Positions 1 to 8,641 of a DNA stretch of 64,000 nucleotides are shown here, piece by piece; the first letter of the stretch is position 1; each line of letters starts with the position of its first letter. This DNA comes from Burkholderia cepacia ATCC 25416 (lineage in GTDB: Bacteria; Pseudomonadota; Gammaproteobacteria; Burkholderiales; Burkholderiaceae), in NCBI RefSeq assembly GCF_001411495.1, contig NZ_CP012981.1, positions 1,116,001 through 1,180,000 on the forward strand. The letters run 5' to 3'. The notes beneath the pieces are model-generated. The model was not told the DNA's origin, did not search any database, and worked only from the letters and a program-made list of their open reading frames with translations. Both the position numbers and the translations under genes were made by a program.

Positions 1-147
1 GTAGCCTGCACCGCCTTCGAAATTCGATACGTTCTGCGTGATCCGGGTCGCGGCATAACCAGCGACGGTCATGCTCGCGGGCAGGCACAGCACCGAATAC
101 AGCACGAAGACGATGATCTGCCGCGGTGTTGGGTCGGGAGACGTCAT
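1..147 (-). CDS. N-terminal fragment of an unrecognised membrane protein
   Basis: An open frame of 49 codons starts at the ATG at 147 and runs off the left edge. The visible residues include a hydrophobic stretch at about residues 10-32 (IIVFVLYSVLCLPASM and on), which looks like a first membrane segment or uncleaved signal anchor after a short polar start. No family is recognisable from this piece. No strong ribosome binding site precedes the ATG. It lies downstream of gudD in the same orientation, 125 bp away, so it may or may not belong to the glucarate operon. The call as a real gene rests only on the open frame, codon bias and hydrophobicity. Confidence 0.5.
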   Translation of the reverse strand, partial: MTSPDPTPRQIIVFVLYSVLCLPASMTVAGYAATRITQNVSNFEGGAGY

Positions 148-272
148 GGTGGGCGCTTCACGTTGGGTGGGAGGAGCGCCGAACCGTCCGCCACGCGTGC
201 CGGCTCAGGCAGCCGGCAGGATGCGGGCGTTTCCGGTGTTTGGCAACCACCGCCCACCGCCCACCGTCACGC

Positions 273-1670
273 TCACCCCCGCCCGAAACTCGGCCGCTTC
301 GGATCGTAAGTCCACCCCGGCACGAGATACCGCATCGCGACCGCGTCGTCGCGCGCCGTCCCGCCGACCGCTTCGTACAACGCATGCGCGGCCTCGACCT
401 GCGCCATGTCGAGCTCGATCCCGAGCCCCGGCCGCTCCGGCACGGCCACCTTGCCGCCGACGATCGCGAGCGGCTCGCGCGTGAGCCGCGCGTCGCCTTC
501 CTGCCAGATCCAGTGCGTGTCGATCGCGGTGATCGTGCCGGGCGCGGCCGCCGCCGCGTGCGTGAACATCGCGAGCGACACGTCGAAGTGGTTGTTCGAA
601 TGCGAGCCCCACGTGAGCCCCCAGTCGCGGCACAGCTGCGCGAGCCGCACCGAGCCCTGCATCGTCCAGAAATGCGGATCGGCGAGCGGGATGTCGACCG
701 CCTGCAGCCGCACCGCGTGATCCATCTGCCGCCAGTCGGTCGCGATCATGTTGGTCGCGGTCGGAATCCCGGTCGCACGGCGGAATTCGGCCATCACCTC
801 GCGGCCCGAATAGCCGCCTTCCGGCCCGCACGGGTCCTCCGCATACGCGAGCAGGTGGCCTTGGCCGCGGCACAGCGCGACGGCCTCGTCGAGCGACCAC
901 GCGCCGTTCGGGTCGAGCGTCGCGCGTGCGTCGGGGAAGCGCGCCTTGATCGCGGCGATCGCTTCCATCTCGTCGGCGCCGGCCATCACGCCGCCCTTCA
1001 GCTTGAAATCGGCGAACCCGTAACGCTCGACGGCGGCTTCCGCCTGACGCGCGATCGCGGCCGGCGTGAGCGCTTCCTCGTTGCGCAGCCGGAACCACGG
1101 GGCGCGCGCCTGCGCCTCGTCGCGATACGGCAGGTCGGTGCGGCCGCGATCACCGATATAGAACAGATAAGCGAGCATCGGCACCGCATCGCGCTGCTGC
1201 CCTTCGCCGAGCAGCGCGGCGACGGGCACGTCGAGAAACTGCCCGAGCAGGTCGAGCAGCGCCGCCTCGATCGCGGTGATCACGTTGTCGAGCCGCAGGT
1301 TGATCTCGTGCGGCTGGCGCAGCACGGCCGCCTCGCCGGCCGACGTCACCTCGTGCCGGATCGTGCGGCCCGCGCCCGGGCCCGTGCCGGACAGCGCCGC
1401 GCGCACCGCGTTGAGGGTGGCCTGATAGCGTCCGATCGACTGGCCGACCACGAGATCCGTCATGCGCTCGAGCGCGTGCCGGATGCCTTCGCCGCCCGGC
1501 ACTTCGCCGACACCCGTGTGCCCGCTGCTGTCGTCGAGGATCACGAGGTTGCGCGTGAAGTACGGCGCGTGCGCGCCGCACAGGTTGAGCAGCATGCTGT
1601 CGCGGCCGGCAACGGGAATCACCCGCATGCGCGTGACGCGCGGGGTGCCGGCATGGCGGGATTCGGACAT
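273..1670 (-). CDS. gudD: Glucarate dehydratase
   Basis: The 465-residue product dehydrates D-glucarate (and usually L-idarate) to 5-keto-4-deoxyglucarate in the cytosol. It is an enolase-superfamily enzyme. Family hallmarks visible include the capping domain, the FKLKGGV segment with the KxK-type catalytic lysine, the metal-ligand run ATLDPNGAW, the EDPCGPE segment, [10 protein letters not shown] and the late [10 protein letters not shown] motif with the catalytic histidine. Length is close to the roughly 446 residues of the E. coli enzyme. The start at 1670 is chosen because AGGAG lies 8 bases upstream. A much longer open frame in this phase runs on into gudP but has no coding meaning. It lies 62 bp behind gudP, so the two form an uptake-plus-catabolism operon. 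Confidence 0.93.
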   Translation of the reverse strand: MSESRHAGTPRVTRMRVIPVAGRDSMLLNLCGAHAPYFTRNLVILDDSSGHTGVGEVPGGEGIRHALERMTDLVVGQSIGRYQATLNAVRAALSGTGPGAGRTIRHEVTSAGEAAVLRQPHEINLRLDNVITAIEAALLDLLGQFLDVPVAALLGEGQQRDAVPMLAYLFYIGDRGRTDLPYRDEAQARAPWFRLRNEEALTPAAIARQAEAAVERYGFADFKLKGGVMAGADEMEAIAAIKARFPDARATLDPNGAWSLDEAVALCRGQGHLLAYAEDPCGPEGGYSGREVMAEFRRATGIPTATNMIATDWRQMDHAVRLQAVDIPLADPHFWTMQGSVRLAQLCRDWGLTWGSHSNNHFDVSLAMFTHAAAAAPGTITAIDTHWIWQEGDARLTREPLAIVGGKVAVPERPGLGIELDMAQVEAAHALYEAVGGTARDDAVAMRYLVPGWTYDPKRPSFGRG

Positions 1671-1732
1671 CGGTTCGCTCCTGGTTCCGGTGGTGCACGG
1701 GCCGCCGGCTGGGCCGGCGCGGCCCGCGCCGT

Positions 1733-3073
1733 TCATCGAAGCTCGACGCGGCGGATCTCGCCGACGACGAACACGTAGCAGATCACCGCGACGAGCGCGT
1801 GCGCGACCACATAGACGAGCGCGCCGTTGAACGAGCCGCTGCGGTCGACGATGTAGCCGATCGCGATCGGCGTCGTGATGCTGGAGAGGTTGCCGCACGT
1901 GTTGAGCAGCGCGCCGCTCAATCCCGCGATCTGGCGCGGGGCGGTGTCGGCGTTGACGGCCCAGCCGAGCGCGCCGAGTCCCTTGCCGAAGAACGACAGC
2001 GCCATGAACAGCACGACGAGCACGTGCGAATCGGTGTAGTTGCAGACGATCATCGACATCGACAGCAGCATGCCGAATACGATCGGCACCTTGCGCGCGA
2101 CCGACAGCGAGCGGCCCTGCCTGAGCAGCGCATCGGACACGATGCCGCCGAGAATCCCGCCGAGGAACCCGCACACGGCCGGGATCGACGCGACGAGCCC
2201 CGCGTTGAGGATCGACATCCCGCGCGCCTGCACGAGATAGACGGGAAACCACGTGATGAAGAAATAGGTGAGCGCGTTGATGCAGTACTGCGCGACGTAC
2301 ACGCCGACCAGCATCCTGTTCCTCAGCAGCGCCTTCACGTGACGCATCGACGGGCCGCCGTCGCGGCCGCCCGTCGCCTGGTCGATGTTGACGAGCGCAC
2401 CGCCTTCGGCGAGGTAGTCGAGTTCCGCGCGGTTGATGGTCGGGTGGTCCTTCGGGTCGTACATCGTGCGGTTCCACACCAGCACGAACGCGAAGCCGAG
2501 CACGCCCATCACCGCGAACACCGACTGCCAGCCGAACGCGTGCACGAGCCAGCCCATCAGCGGCGCGAACACGACGGTCGCCGCGTACTGCGCGGCGTTG
2601 AAGATCGCCGACGCGGTGCCGCGTTCGGCGGCCGGGAACCACGCGGACACGATCCGGCTGTTGGCCGGAAAGGACGGCGCTTCGGCCGCGCCGACCAGGA
2701 AGCGCAGCCCGAACAGCAGCGCGAACGCGGCCGCGCCGCCGAAAAAGCCGATCGTGCCCTGCAGCAGCGTGAACAGCGACCAGAAGAAGATGCTGAACGC
2801 ATAGACGATGCGCGATCCATAGCGGTCCAGCAGCCAGCCGCCCGGCAGCTGCGCGACCACGTACGACCAGCCGAATGCGGAGAAGATGAAGCCGATCTGC
2901 ACGTGGCTCAGGTGCAGTGCGCGGGCGAGGCTCGGGCCCGCGATCGCGATCGCGGCGCGATCCGCGTAGTTGATCGTCGTGACCGCGAACAGGACGGCCA
3001 GCACCAGCCAGCGCACGCGGGTGCGCCGGGCCGTTGCCGACGCGGACGCCGGCAGCGCGTGAAGCGGATTCAT
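1733..3073 (-). CDS. gudP: MFS transporter for glucarate/galactarate (anion:cation symporter family)
   Basis: This 446-residue inner-membrane protein is a major facilitator of the ACS (phthalate/hexuronate permease) group, and by context imports D-glucarate with protons. The ACS signature [16 protein letters not shown] sits in the first membrane segment, and about twelve hydrophobic segments follow, with the conserved GGWLLDRYG loop between segments 2 and 3. Its length matches E. coli GudP (about 450). The start at 3073 is preceded by a strong GGAGGAG ribosome site. The bases GGAGGAGACA here are the exact complement of part of the candidate small RNA at 15472. gudP is first in the operon with gudD. 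Substrate assignment is by homology and neighbour. Confidence 0.85.
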   Translation of the reverse strand: MNPLHALPASASATARRTRVRWLVLAVLFAVTTINYADRAAIAIAGPSLARALHLSHVQIGFIFSAFGWSYVVAQLPGGWLLDRYGSRIVYAFSIFFWSLFTLLQGTIGFFGGAAAFALLFGLRFLVGAAEAPSFPANSRIVSAWFPAAERGTASAIFNAAQYAATVVFAPLMGWLVHAFGWQSVFAVMGVLGFAFVLVWNRTMYDPKDHPTINRAELDYLAEGGALVNIDQATGGRDGGPSMRHVKALLRNRMLVGVYVAQYCINALTYFFITWFPVYLVQARGMSILNAGLVASIPAVCGFLGGILGGIVSDALLRQGRSLSVARKVPIVFGMLLSMSMIVCNYTDSHVLVVLFMALSFFGKGLGALGWAVNADTAPRQIAGLSGALLNTCGNLSSITTPIAIGYIVDRSGSFNGALVYVVAHALVAVICYVFVVGEIRRVELR

Positions 3074-3235
3074 GACTGTCTCCTCCGAAGGGCGGAAGGT
3101 GCCGTCGTGCGGCTGGCGCGTCGAAAGCGCGCGTTTCTGGGTGACGGTGCTGCCGGCCGGAGGCCGGACGCCGAGGCCCGTGCGGGCCGGAGCGGGGCGT
3201 CCGGATCATTCTGTCATGTCGATATTTGCGCTTTC

Positions 3236-3466
3236 ATGCCAATTACTGACTTGATCGATTCAGACTTTGAATCGATCGGCCGCGACGCGTTCCCGCGCAT
3301 CGCCGCGCTGCGGGCGCGGCTCGCCGACGATGCCGGCGTGCGATTCGCGCACGCCGTCGAGGAAGGCCTGCCGCTGCCGGCTTCGTCGGCGTTCGAGGGC
3401 CATGTGTCGCTCGACGACATGCTCGCGAGCGTGCGCGGCGCGGCGACGCCGGCACTGAAGAACTGA
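3236..3466 (+). CDS. Small hypothetical protein (76 aa)
   Basis: ATG at 3236, stop at 3464-3466, in a frame with the strong G/C third-position bias of real genes here (Ile, Leu, Asp, Val codons ending in C or G). The predicted protein is soluble, acidic and without signal or membrane segment. I recognise no domain. Its first 14 codons contain the perfect palindrome at 3253-3277, which lowers confidence, because the segment could instead be regulatory DNA upstream of gudP. It is divergent from gudP (162 bp between starts). No good Shine-Dalgarno sequence precedes the ATG. Confidence 0.45.
   Translation: MPITDLIDSDFESIGRDAFPRIAALRARLADDAGVRFAHAVEEGLPLPASSAFEGHVSLDDMLASVRGAATPALKN
3253..3277. 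promoter_or_regulatory. Perfect palindrome upstream of gudP, candidate operator
   Basis: GATCGATTCA at 3253-3262 is followed by a 5-base spacer and its exact reverse complement TGAATCGATC at 3268-3277. A 10-base perfect arm pair with a short spacer is typical of a dimeric repressor site. It lies about 180-205 bp upstream of the gudP start and overlaps the 5' end of the small frame at 3236. No regulator gene adjoins it. Role inferred only. Confidence 0.45.
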
Positions 3467-3512
3467 CCGCGCCACGCGGTCGCCCGCGCGGCGGGAGGCT
3501 GGCTATATTTTT

Positions 3513-3553
3513 ACCCGGATGATATTGACATTCAATTTATACCCGGATAAAAA
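3513..3553 (+). promoter_or_regulatory. Promoter of the DUF2239 gene with two flanking ACCCGGAT repeats
   Basis: A -35 box TTGACA (3525-3530) and a -10 box TAAAAA (3548-3553) are separated by 17 bases. ACCCGGAT occurs at 3513-3520, just upstream of the -35, and again at 3541-3548, running into the -10, so the copies are 28 bp apart. The second copy sits in an imperfect dyad TTTAT-N6-ATAAA. The arrangement suggests a repressor covering the promoter. The region is notably AT-rich against its surroundings. Confidence 0.55.
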
Positions 3554-3589
3554 TAGCGCCATTCCGATTCCTGCCTGCAGGCGACCACG

Positions 3590-4216
3590 ATGACAACCTC
3601 CACGCTTCTTCCTTCGTACACGGTGTTCGACGGCCACCGGCGGCTCGCGACGGGCCCGCTCGTGTCGGTCGCGCTCGCGGCCCGGGAGGCCGGCGACGCG
3701 GCCGCCGGCACGATCCTGATCTTCGACGACGCGACCGGCCGCTCGATCGACCTCGACCTGCGCGGCACGCCGGACGAGATCCGCGCGCGCTTCGCGCCGC
3801 CGTCGGGCGACGACGCATCCGCGGCCGTCGGCGAGCCGGCCGGCGCGGGCGAACCGCGCGGCCGCGGCCGGCCGAAGCTCGGCGTCGTGTCGCGCGAGGT
3901 CACGCTGCTGCCGCGTCACTGGGAATGGCTTGCCGCGCAGCCGGGCGGCGCGTCCGTCGCATTGCGCAAGCTTGTCGAGGACGCGCGGCGCACGCATGCG
4001 GCGGCCGATCGTCTGCGCGACGCGCAGGCGCGCGCCTACCACTTCATGTCGGCGATGGCGGGCGACCTGCCCGGTTTCGAGGAGGCCGCGCGCGCGCTGT
4101 ATGCGAACGACCTGGCGCGGCTCGCCGGGCTGATCGCCGGCTGGCCGGACGACGTGCGCGACCATGCGCTCGCGCTGGCGCGCGGCGATCTGCCGCCGTC
4201 CACCGACGACTGCTGA
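3590..4216 (+). CDS. DUF2239 family protein
   Basis: A 208-residue cytosolic protein of the DUF2239 family, whose function is not established. The first about 75 residues form a compact beta-rich part with TILIFDDATGRSIDLDLRG. A low-complexity linker (about residues 70-90) leads to GRGRPKLGVVSREVTLLPRH, the most conserved family motif, followed by WEWL and a helical C-terminal part. The GRPKLGVVSREVTLLPRHW stretch resembles a small DNA-binding or ribbon-helix-helix-like element, but this is only an impression. The start at 3590 follows the promoter at 3525-3553 and is the first ATG in frame. It is 17 bp upstream of the carotenoid-oxygenase gene, and the two are probably co-transcribed. Confidence 0.8.
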   Translation: MTTSTLLPSYTVFDGHRRLATGPLVSVALAAREAGDAAAGTILIFDDATGRSIDLDLRGTPDEIRARFAPPSGDDASAAVGEPAGAGEPRGRGRPKLGVVSREVTLLPRHWEWLAAQPGGASVALRKLVEDARRTHAAADRLRDAQARAYHFMSAMAGDLPGFEEAARALYANDLARLAGLIAGWPDDVRDHALALARGDLPPSTDDC

Positions 4217-4233
4217 AAGGAGCTTCCGACGCA

Positions 4234-5571
4234 ATGACCGTATTCGACCTGAACCGTGGCGCGATCGCGCCGGTGGCCGACGAGGCCGATCTCGTCGACC
4301 TGCGCGTGACCGGCGCCGTCCCGCACGATCTCGACGGCACGTTGCTGCGCAACGGCCCGAATCCGCCGGGCGGCCGCTTCGAAGGGAACGACATGCTGTC
4401 GTGGTGGCCGGAAGCCGCGATGCTGCACGCGATCGCGTTCGAAGGCGGCCGCGCGACCGGCTACCGCAACCGCTGGGCACGCACGCAGCGCTGGGCCGCG
4501 GTGCATGCACCCGGGCAGGCGCCGCATCTTCCCGACACCAATCCGAACGTGAACGTGCTGCAGCATGCGGGCGAATTGCTCGCGCTGGCCGAGGGCGGCG
4601 CGCCGCTCGCGATCACGGCCGCGCTCGATTCGCTCGGCGCGCCGGCGCGGCACGCGGGCCTTGGCGGCGGGATGACCGCGCATCCGAAGGTCGATCCGGT
4701 AACGGGCGAGCTGATTGCTTTTCGAGCGGACTGGCGTGCGCCGTGGCTGCGCTACGGCGTGGCCGACGCGCAGGGCGTGCAGCGCGTCGAGATCGAAATC
4801 GACCTGAACGCGCCGTCGATGATGCACGACCTCGCGATCACCGAAACCCGCAGCCTGCTGCTCGACCTGAACGTCGGCTACGACTTCTCGCTGCTGAAGC
4901 AGGGCCACCGGATGCCGCTGCGCTGGCACGACGACCGGCCCGCGCGCATCGGCGTGATCCCGCGCCACGGCGGCGCGGTGCGCTGGTTCGGCATCGAGCC
5001 GTGCTTCATCCAGCACGTCGTGAACGCGTACGACTGCGACGCGTCGTGCATCGTGCTCGATGCGGTGCGTTATCCGTGGTTCCTGCGGCTCGACGCGCGC
5101 ACGGGTCGCTTCGCCGACAACCCGGTCGGCGAGCTGTGGCGCTACGTGATCGATACGGCGAACGGGCTGATCGACGAAGGGCCGCTCGCCGACGGCGGCA
5201 TCGAGATGCCGCGCATCAACGAAAGCCGCACGGGGCGCCGCTACCGCTACCTGTATGCGGTGGAACAGCCGAACAATGCGGAAATGCGCGGCGTGATGCG
5301 CTTCGACCACGCGAGCGGCACGACGACGCGCTATGCGGTGCCGGCCGGCGACCAGAACAGCGAGCCGGTGTTCGTGCCGCGCCCGGGCGGCGTCGACGAG
5401 GACGACGGCTGGCTGCTGGTGATGGTCTACCGCGCGGCGACGGATACCAGCGACGTCGTGATCCTCGATGCGCGCGCGATCGACGCGGGGCCGGTCGCGA
5501 CCGTGCACCTGCCGCGCCGCGTGCCGGCCGGGTTCCACGGCGCGTGGGTGCCGCGCGAGCGTCGAACGTGA
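4234..5571 (+). CDS. Carotenoid oxygenase family protein (non-haem Fe(II) dioxygenase)
   Basis: The 445-residue protein belongs to the carotenoid cleavage / lignostilbene dioxygenase family, which cleaves carbon-carbon double bonds of carotenoids or stilbene-like phenolics. The four iron-ligand histidines can be placed at H150 (TAHPK), H198 (MMHDL), H261 (IQHVV) and H435 (FHGAW). The N-terminal DGTLLRNGPNP motif is also present. The ATG at 4234 has AAGGAG 8-9 bases upstream. It follows the DUF2239 gene by 17 bp. No carotenoid biosynthesis gene is nearby, so a plant-derived phenolic or apocarotenoid substrate is as likely as an endogenous one. Substrate unknown. Confidence 0.88.
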   Translation: MTVFDLNRGAIAPVADEADLVDLRVTGAVPHDLDGTLLRNGPNPPGGRFEGNDMLSWWPEAAMLHAIAFEGGRATGYRNRWARTQRWAAVHAPGQAPHLPDTNPNVNVLQHAGELLALAEGGAPLAITAALDSLGAPARHAGLGGGMTAHPKVDPVTGELIAFRADWRAPWLRYGVADAQGVQRVEIEIDLNAPSMMHDLAITETRSLLLDLNVGYDFSLLKQGHRMPLRWHDDRPARIGVIPRHGGAVRWFGIEPCFIQHVVNAYDCDASCIVLDAVRYPWFLRLDARTGRFADNPVGELWRYVIDTANGLIDEGPLADGGIEMPRINESRTGRRYRYLYAVEQPNNAEMRGVMRFDHASGTTTRYAVPAGDQNSEPVFVPRPGGVDEDDGWLLVMVYRAATDTSDVVILDARAIDAGPVATVHLPRRVPAGFHGAWVPRERRT

Positions 5572-5584
5572 GCGGCTGCGCGCG

Positions 5585-6751
5585 TCACTGCGCGCGCAGC
5601 GCGTCGACGATCTTCAGCCGCGCGGCGCGCATCGCCGGCAGGAACCCGCCGACGAGCCCCATCACGAGCGAGAACAGCAGCGTCTTCACGACGATCGCGG
5701 GCGTCAGCACGAAGCGGAACGACAGGTCCGCGAAGGTCTGGAAGTTGGTCGTCGAGAACGACGCGAACTGCATCAGCGACGCGCACGCGAGCCCCGCGAC
5801 GCCGCCGACGAAGCCGAGCAGCAGCGCTTCCAGCAGGAACGCGGCGAGCACGTTCGTGCGCTTGAAGCCGAGCGCGCGCAGCGTGCCGATCTCGGCGACG
5901 CGGTTCGCGACCGATGCGTACATCGTGATCATCGCGCCGATCATCGCGGCGATCGAGAAGATCGTCGACAGCGTGATGCCGAGGATGTTGATGAACTTCG
6001 ACAGCGCCTTCGACTGGTCGCCGTAGAAGGTCTGCTCGCGTTTCGCCTCGTCGGTCAGCCGCGGGTCGACGTCGATGTCGGCCTTGAAGCGCGCGAAGCC
6101 GTCGGCGCTCGGGATGCGCAGCACCATCGACGAATAGCTGGTGCGCCGGAACGACTGCATCAGCTGGTCGACGTCGCCCCAGATCTCCGAATCGAAGCCG
6201 CTGCCGCCCGCGTCGAAGATGCCGACGATGGTCCAGTCGCGCTGCGCGAAATGCAGGCTGTCGCCGAGCTGCGTGCCGCTGAAGCCTTTCGCGATCGCGC
6301 TGCCGACGATGATTTCCGACGAGCCGGGCGCGAACATGCGGCCGGCGGCGAGCGTCACGTGCGGGCGCAGCGCGAGGCCGGCCGACGACACGCCGCGGAT
6401 CACGACGTTCGACGGCTTGCCGGTCGACGTCTTCACCAGCGAGATCAGCACGACCGCTTCCTTCGACACGAGCGGCCGGCCGTCGGGGCCGGGCGCGACG
6501 GCCGGGTGCATCTCGAGCGCATTGGCCTGCTGATGGTCGATCGAGCTCTGGATCTCGGTTTCGGCGCCCTTGCGGATCACCACCGCGTTGTCGGGTTCGC
6601 CGGTCGAGACGAGCGTCTTCGTGAGCCCCGCGTCGAGCATCTGCACCGTCGCGAACACGAAGATCACGAGCGCCATCCCGCCGGCGGTCAGCGCGGTGGT
6701 GAGCCGCCGGGTCCACAGGTTGCGCGCGATGTAGTTGAGCGGGATGGCCAT
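5585..6751 (-). CDS. ABC transporter permease, FtsX/MacB type (second permease)
   Basis: A 388-residue inner-membrane permease. One membrane segment near residues 15-35 is followed by a large periplasmic domain (about residues 40-260, MacB-PCD-like). Three membrane segments in the last 130 residues carry the FtsX signature (ANRVAEIGTLRALGFKR). It ends in RAARLKIVDALRAQ, typical of the family. The start at 6751 lies 8 bp after the stop of the preceding permease gene. It is the last gene of a four-gene leftward operon with adaptor, ATPase and a first permease. It probably pairs with the first permease as a heterodimer. Substrate unknown. Confidence 0.88.
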   Translation of the reverse strand: MAIPLNYIARNLWTRRLTTALTAGGMALVIFVFATVQMLDAGLTKTLVSTGEPDNAVVIRKGAETEIQSSIDHQQANALEMHPAVAPGPDGRPLVSKEAVVLISLVKTSTGKPSNVVIRGVSSAGLALRPHVTLAAGRMFAPGSSEIIVGSAIAKGFSGTQLGDSLHFAQRDWTIVGIFDAGGSGFDSEIWGDVDQLMQSFRRTSYSSMVLRIPSADGFARFKADIDVDPRLTDEAKREQTFYGDQSKALSKFINILGITLSTIFSIAAMIGAMITMYASVANRVAEIGTLRALGFKRTNVLAAFLLEALLLGFVGGVAGLACASLMQFASFSTTNFQTFADLSFRFVLTPAIVVKTLLFSLVMGLVGGFLPAMRAARLKIVDALRAQ

Positions 6752-6759
6752 GCGTGTCG

Positions 6760-7914
6760 TTATCCGATCGCCCGCAGGCCTTCGACCACACGCACGCGCG
6801 CCGCCTGCCACGCCGGCACGATCGCGGCCGCGAAGCCGACCGCGACCGAGCACGCGGCCTGCAGCGCGACCGTCCCGGTCGACACCTTGAACACCGGGAA
6901 GATGCCGCCTGCCGCCTGCTTGAACAGGCTCGCGGCGGGCGGTGTCGCGAGGATCCCGAGCCCGCCGCCGGCCACCGCGATCACGACCGATTCGCCGAAC
7001 ACGATCAGCGCGAGGAATCCGGGGCCGAAGCCGAGCGCCTTCAGCGTCGCGTATTCGGCCGTGCGTTCGCGCGCGCTCATCGCCATCGCGTTCGCCATCA
7101 CGGCCATGATGATCAGGATCACCACGTACGACACCAGGCGGATCGCCGCGATGATCTGGTTCGACATCGCGACGAAGCCGAGCTGGAACGCCTGCTCGGT
7201 TTCGGTCAGCGTCTCGGCGAGCGAGTTCCTGAACACGGCGTCGACGTTGCGTGCGATCGCCGCGCCGTCGTCGGGGTTCGCGACGCCGAGCACGAATACG
7301 CCGACCTGGTCGGCCTGCTTCGGCGTGCGCTGCCGCACCGTCTCGTTCAGGTATTCCCAGTGAAACACCAGCTGGCGCGTGATCGTCGAATCGTCGCGGC
7401 CGTCGAGAATCCCGCGCACGACGAAGTCCCACGTACCCGGATAGATCGTGCCCTTCAGCGGGATCACGTCGCCGACCTTGAAGCCGAACTGATCCGCGAG
7501 CTGGCGCCCGACCAGGCAGCCGCGCCGGTCGCGGTTGTAGTCGGCGCGCTGCTGCCCGGGCACGATGAATTCCGGGTACAGGTCGAGGTAGTTGTCCGAT
7601 ACCGCGAAGCTCGCGAAGAAGTTCTTCGGGTCGCGGTAGATGCCGCCGAACCAGTTCGAGCGCACCACGGCCGTCACGCCTTCGACGCCGCGGATCCGGT
7701 TCTCGTAGCTCACGGGCAGCGGAAACACGAGCGAGATCGCGTTGCGCGTGACGAGCCGCCCGCTGGACGCGGCGGCCGCGCCCGCGTACCACGCGTCGAC
7801 CACCGTATGCAGCAGCCCGAACGCGAGCACCGCGATGGTGAGCCCGAGCACGGTCAGCAGCGTGCGCAGCCGGTGCCGCAGCGCGTTGCGCGCGATCAGC
7901 TTCAGCACGTACAT
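6760..7914 (-). CDS. ABC transporter permease, FtsX/MacB type (first permease)
   Basis: A 384-residue permease with the same plan as its downstream neighbour: an N-terminal membrane segment (TLLTVLGLTIAVLAFGLLH), a periplasmic domain, and three C-terminal membrane segments with RTAEYATLKALGFGPGF as the coupling motif, ending WQAARVRVVEGLRAIG. The two permeases are clearly divergent in sequence, which argues for a heterodimer rather than a recent duplication. The start at 7914 is an ATG 21 bp downstream of the ATPase stop. It acts with the ATPase encoded at 7936-8634 and the adaptor encoded at 8642-9847. Confidence 0.88.
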   Translation of the reverse strand: MYVLKLIARNALRHRLRTLLTVLGLTIAVLAFGLLHTVVDAWYAGAAAASSGRLVTRNAISLVFPLPVSYENRIRGVEGVTAVVRSNWFGGIYRDPKNFFASFAVSDNYLDLYPEFIVPGQQRADYNRDRRGCLVGRQLADQFGFKVGDVIPLKGTIYPGTWDFVVRGILDGRDDSTITRQLVFHWEYLNETVRQRTPKQADQVGVFVLGVANPDDGAAIARNVDAVFRNSLAETLTETEQAFQLGFVAMSNQIIAAIRLVSYVVILIIMAVMANAMAMSARERTAEYATLKALGFGPGFLALIVFGESVVIAVAGGGLGILATPPAASLFKQAAGGIFPVFKVSTGTVALQAACSVAVGFAAAIVPAWQAARVRVVEGLRAIG

Positions 7915-7935
7915 CGCGCGCGCTCCCGCAGCCGG

Positions 7936-8634
7936 TCAGCCGGCGTGCCCATCGATCAGCTCCCCTTTTTCCAGGTGCACGAGCGAGCGCGCGGCGCCGG
8001 CCGCGTGCGCGTCGTGGGTCACCATGATGATCGTCTTGCCGAGCTCGGCGTTCATCCGCTGCAGCATCGCGAGCACGTCGGTGGCCGACGCGCGGTCGAG
8101 GTCGCCGGTCGGCTCGTCGGCGACGATCAGCACGGGGTCGGTGATCAGCGCGCGCGCGATCGCGACGCGCTGCTGCTGGCCGCCCGACAGCTCGGACGGG
8201 TAGTGGCTCGTGCGGTCGCCGAGGTTCACCATGTCGAGCACGAGCTCGACGCGCTCGCGCCGCTCGCGGCGCGACAGGTGCGTGAGCATCAGCGGCAGCT
8301 CGACGTTCTCGAACGCGGTGAGCACCGGCATCAGGTTGTAGAACTGGAAGATGAAGCCGACGTTCGCCGCGCGCCATTCGGCCAGTTGCGCCTCCGCGAG
8401 CAGCGAGATGTCGAGCCCGCCCACGCGCAGCTCGCCGCTGTCGGGCCGGTCGATGCCGGCCACGAGGTTCAGCAGCGTGCTCTTGCCGGAGCCGGACGGC
8501 CCCATCAGCGCGACGAAGTCGCCTTCGCCGATGTCGAGCGTGATGTCGGTCAGCACGGGCACGATCTGGTTGCCGCGCCGGTACGACTTCGCGACGTGGC
8601 TGAGCTCGACGAGGGGCGGCGGGGCGTCGTTCAC
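7936..8634 (-). CDS. ABC transporter ATP-binding protein (LolD/MacB-type)
   Basis: This 232-residue ATPase has all core motifs: Walker A GPSGSGKST at about residues 41-49, signature LSGGQQQRVAIARAL at about 143-157, Walker B VLIVADEPTGDLD and the following H-loop (VTHD). It belongs to the LolD/MacB/SalX class that drives FtsX-type permeases by mechanotransmission rather than transport through a channel. The start is a GTG at 8634, 7 bp after the adaptor gene stop. No better ATG is available in frame upstream. Translational coupling with the adaptor gene is likely. Confidence 0.92.
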   Translation of the reverse strand: MNDAPPPLVELSHVAKSYRRGNQIVPVLTDITLDIGEGDFVALMGPSGSGKSTLLNLVAGIDRPDSGELRVGGLDISLLAEAQLAEWRAANVGFIFQFYNLMPVLTAFENVELPLMLTHLSRRERRERVELVLDMVNLGDRTSHYPSELSGGQQQRVAIARALITDPVLIVADEPTGDLDRASATDVLAMLQRMNAELGKTIIMVTHDAHAAGAARSLVHLEKGELIDGHAG

Positions 8635-8641
8635 GCGTGCG

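Noticed and set aside
273..3209. A single 978-codon minus-strand frame covering gudP and gudD
   Set aside because: Only its last 465 codons encode gudD. The rest is out of phase with gudP and is Arg/Ala/Pro-rich shadow, not a fusion protein.
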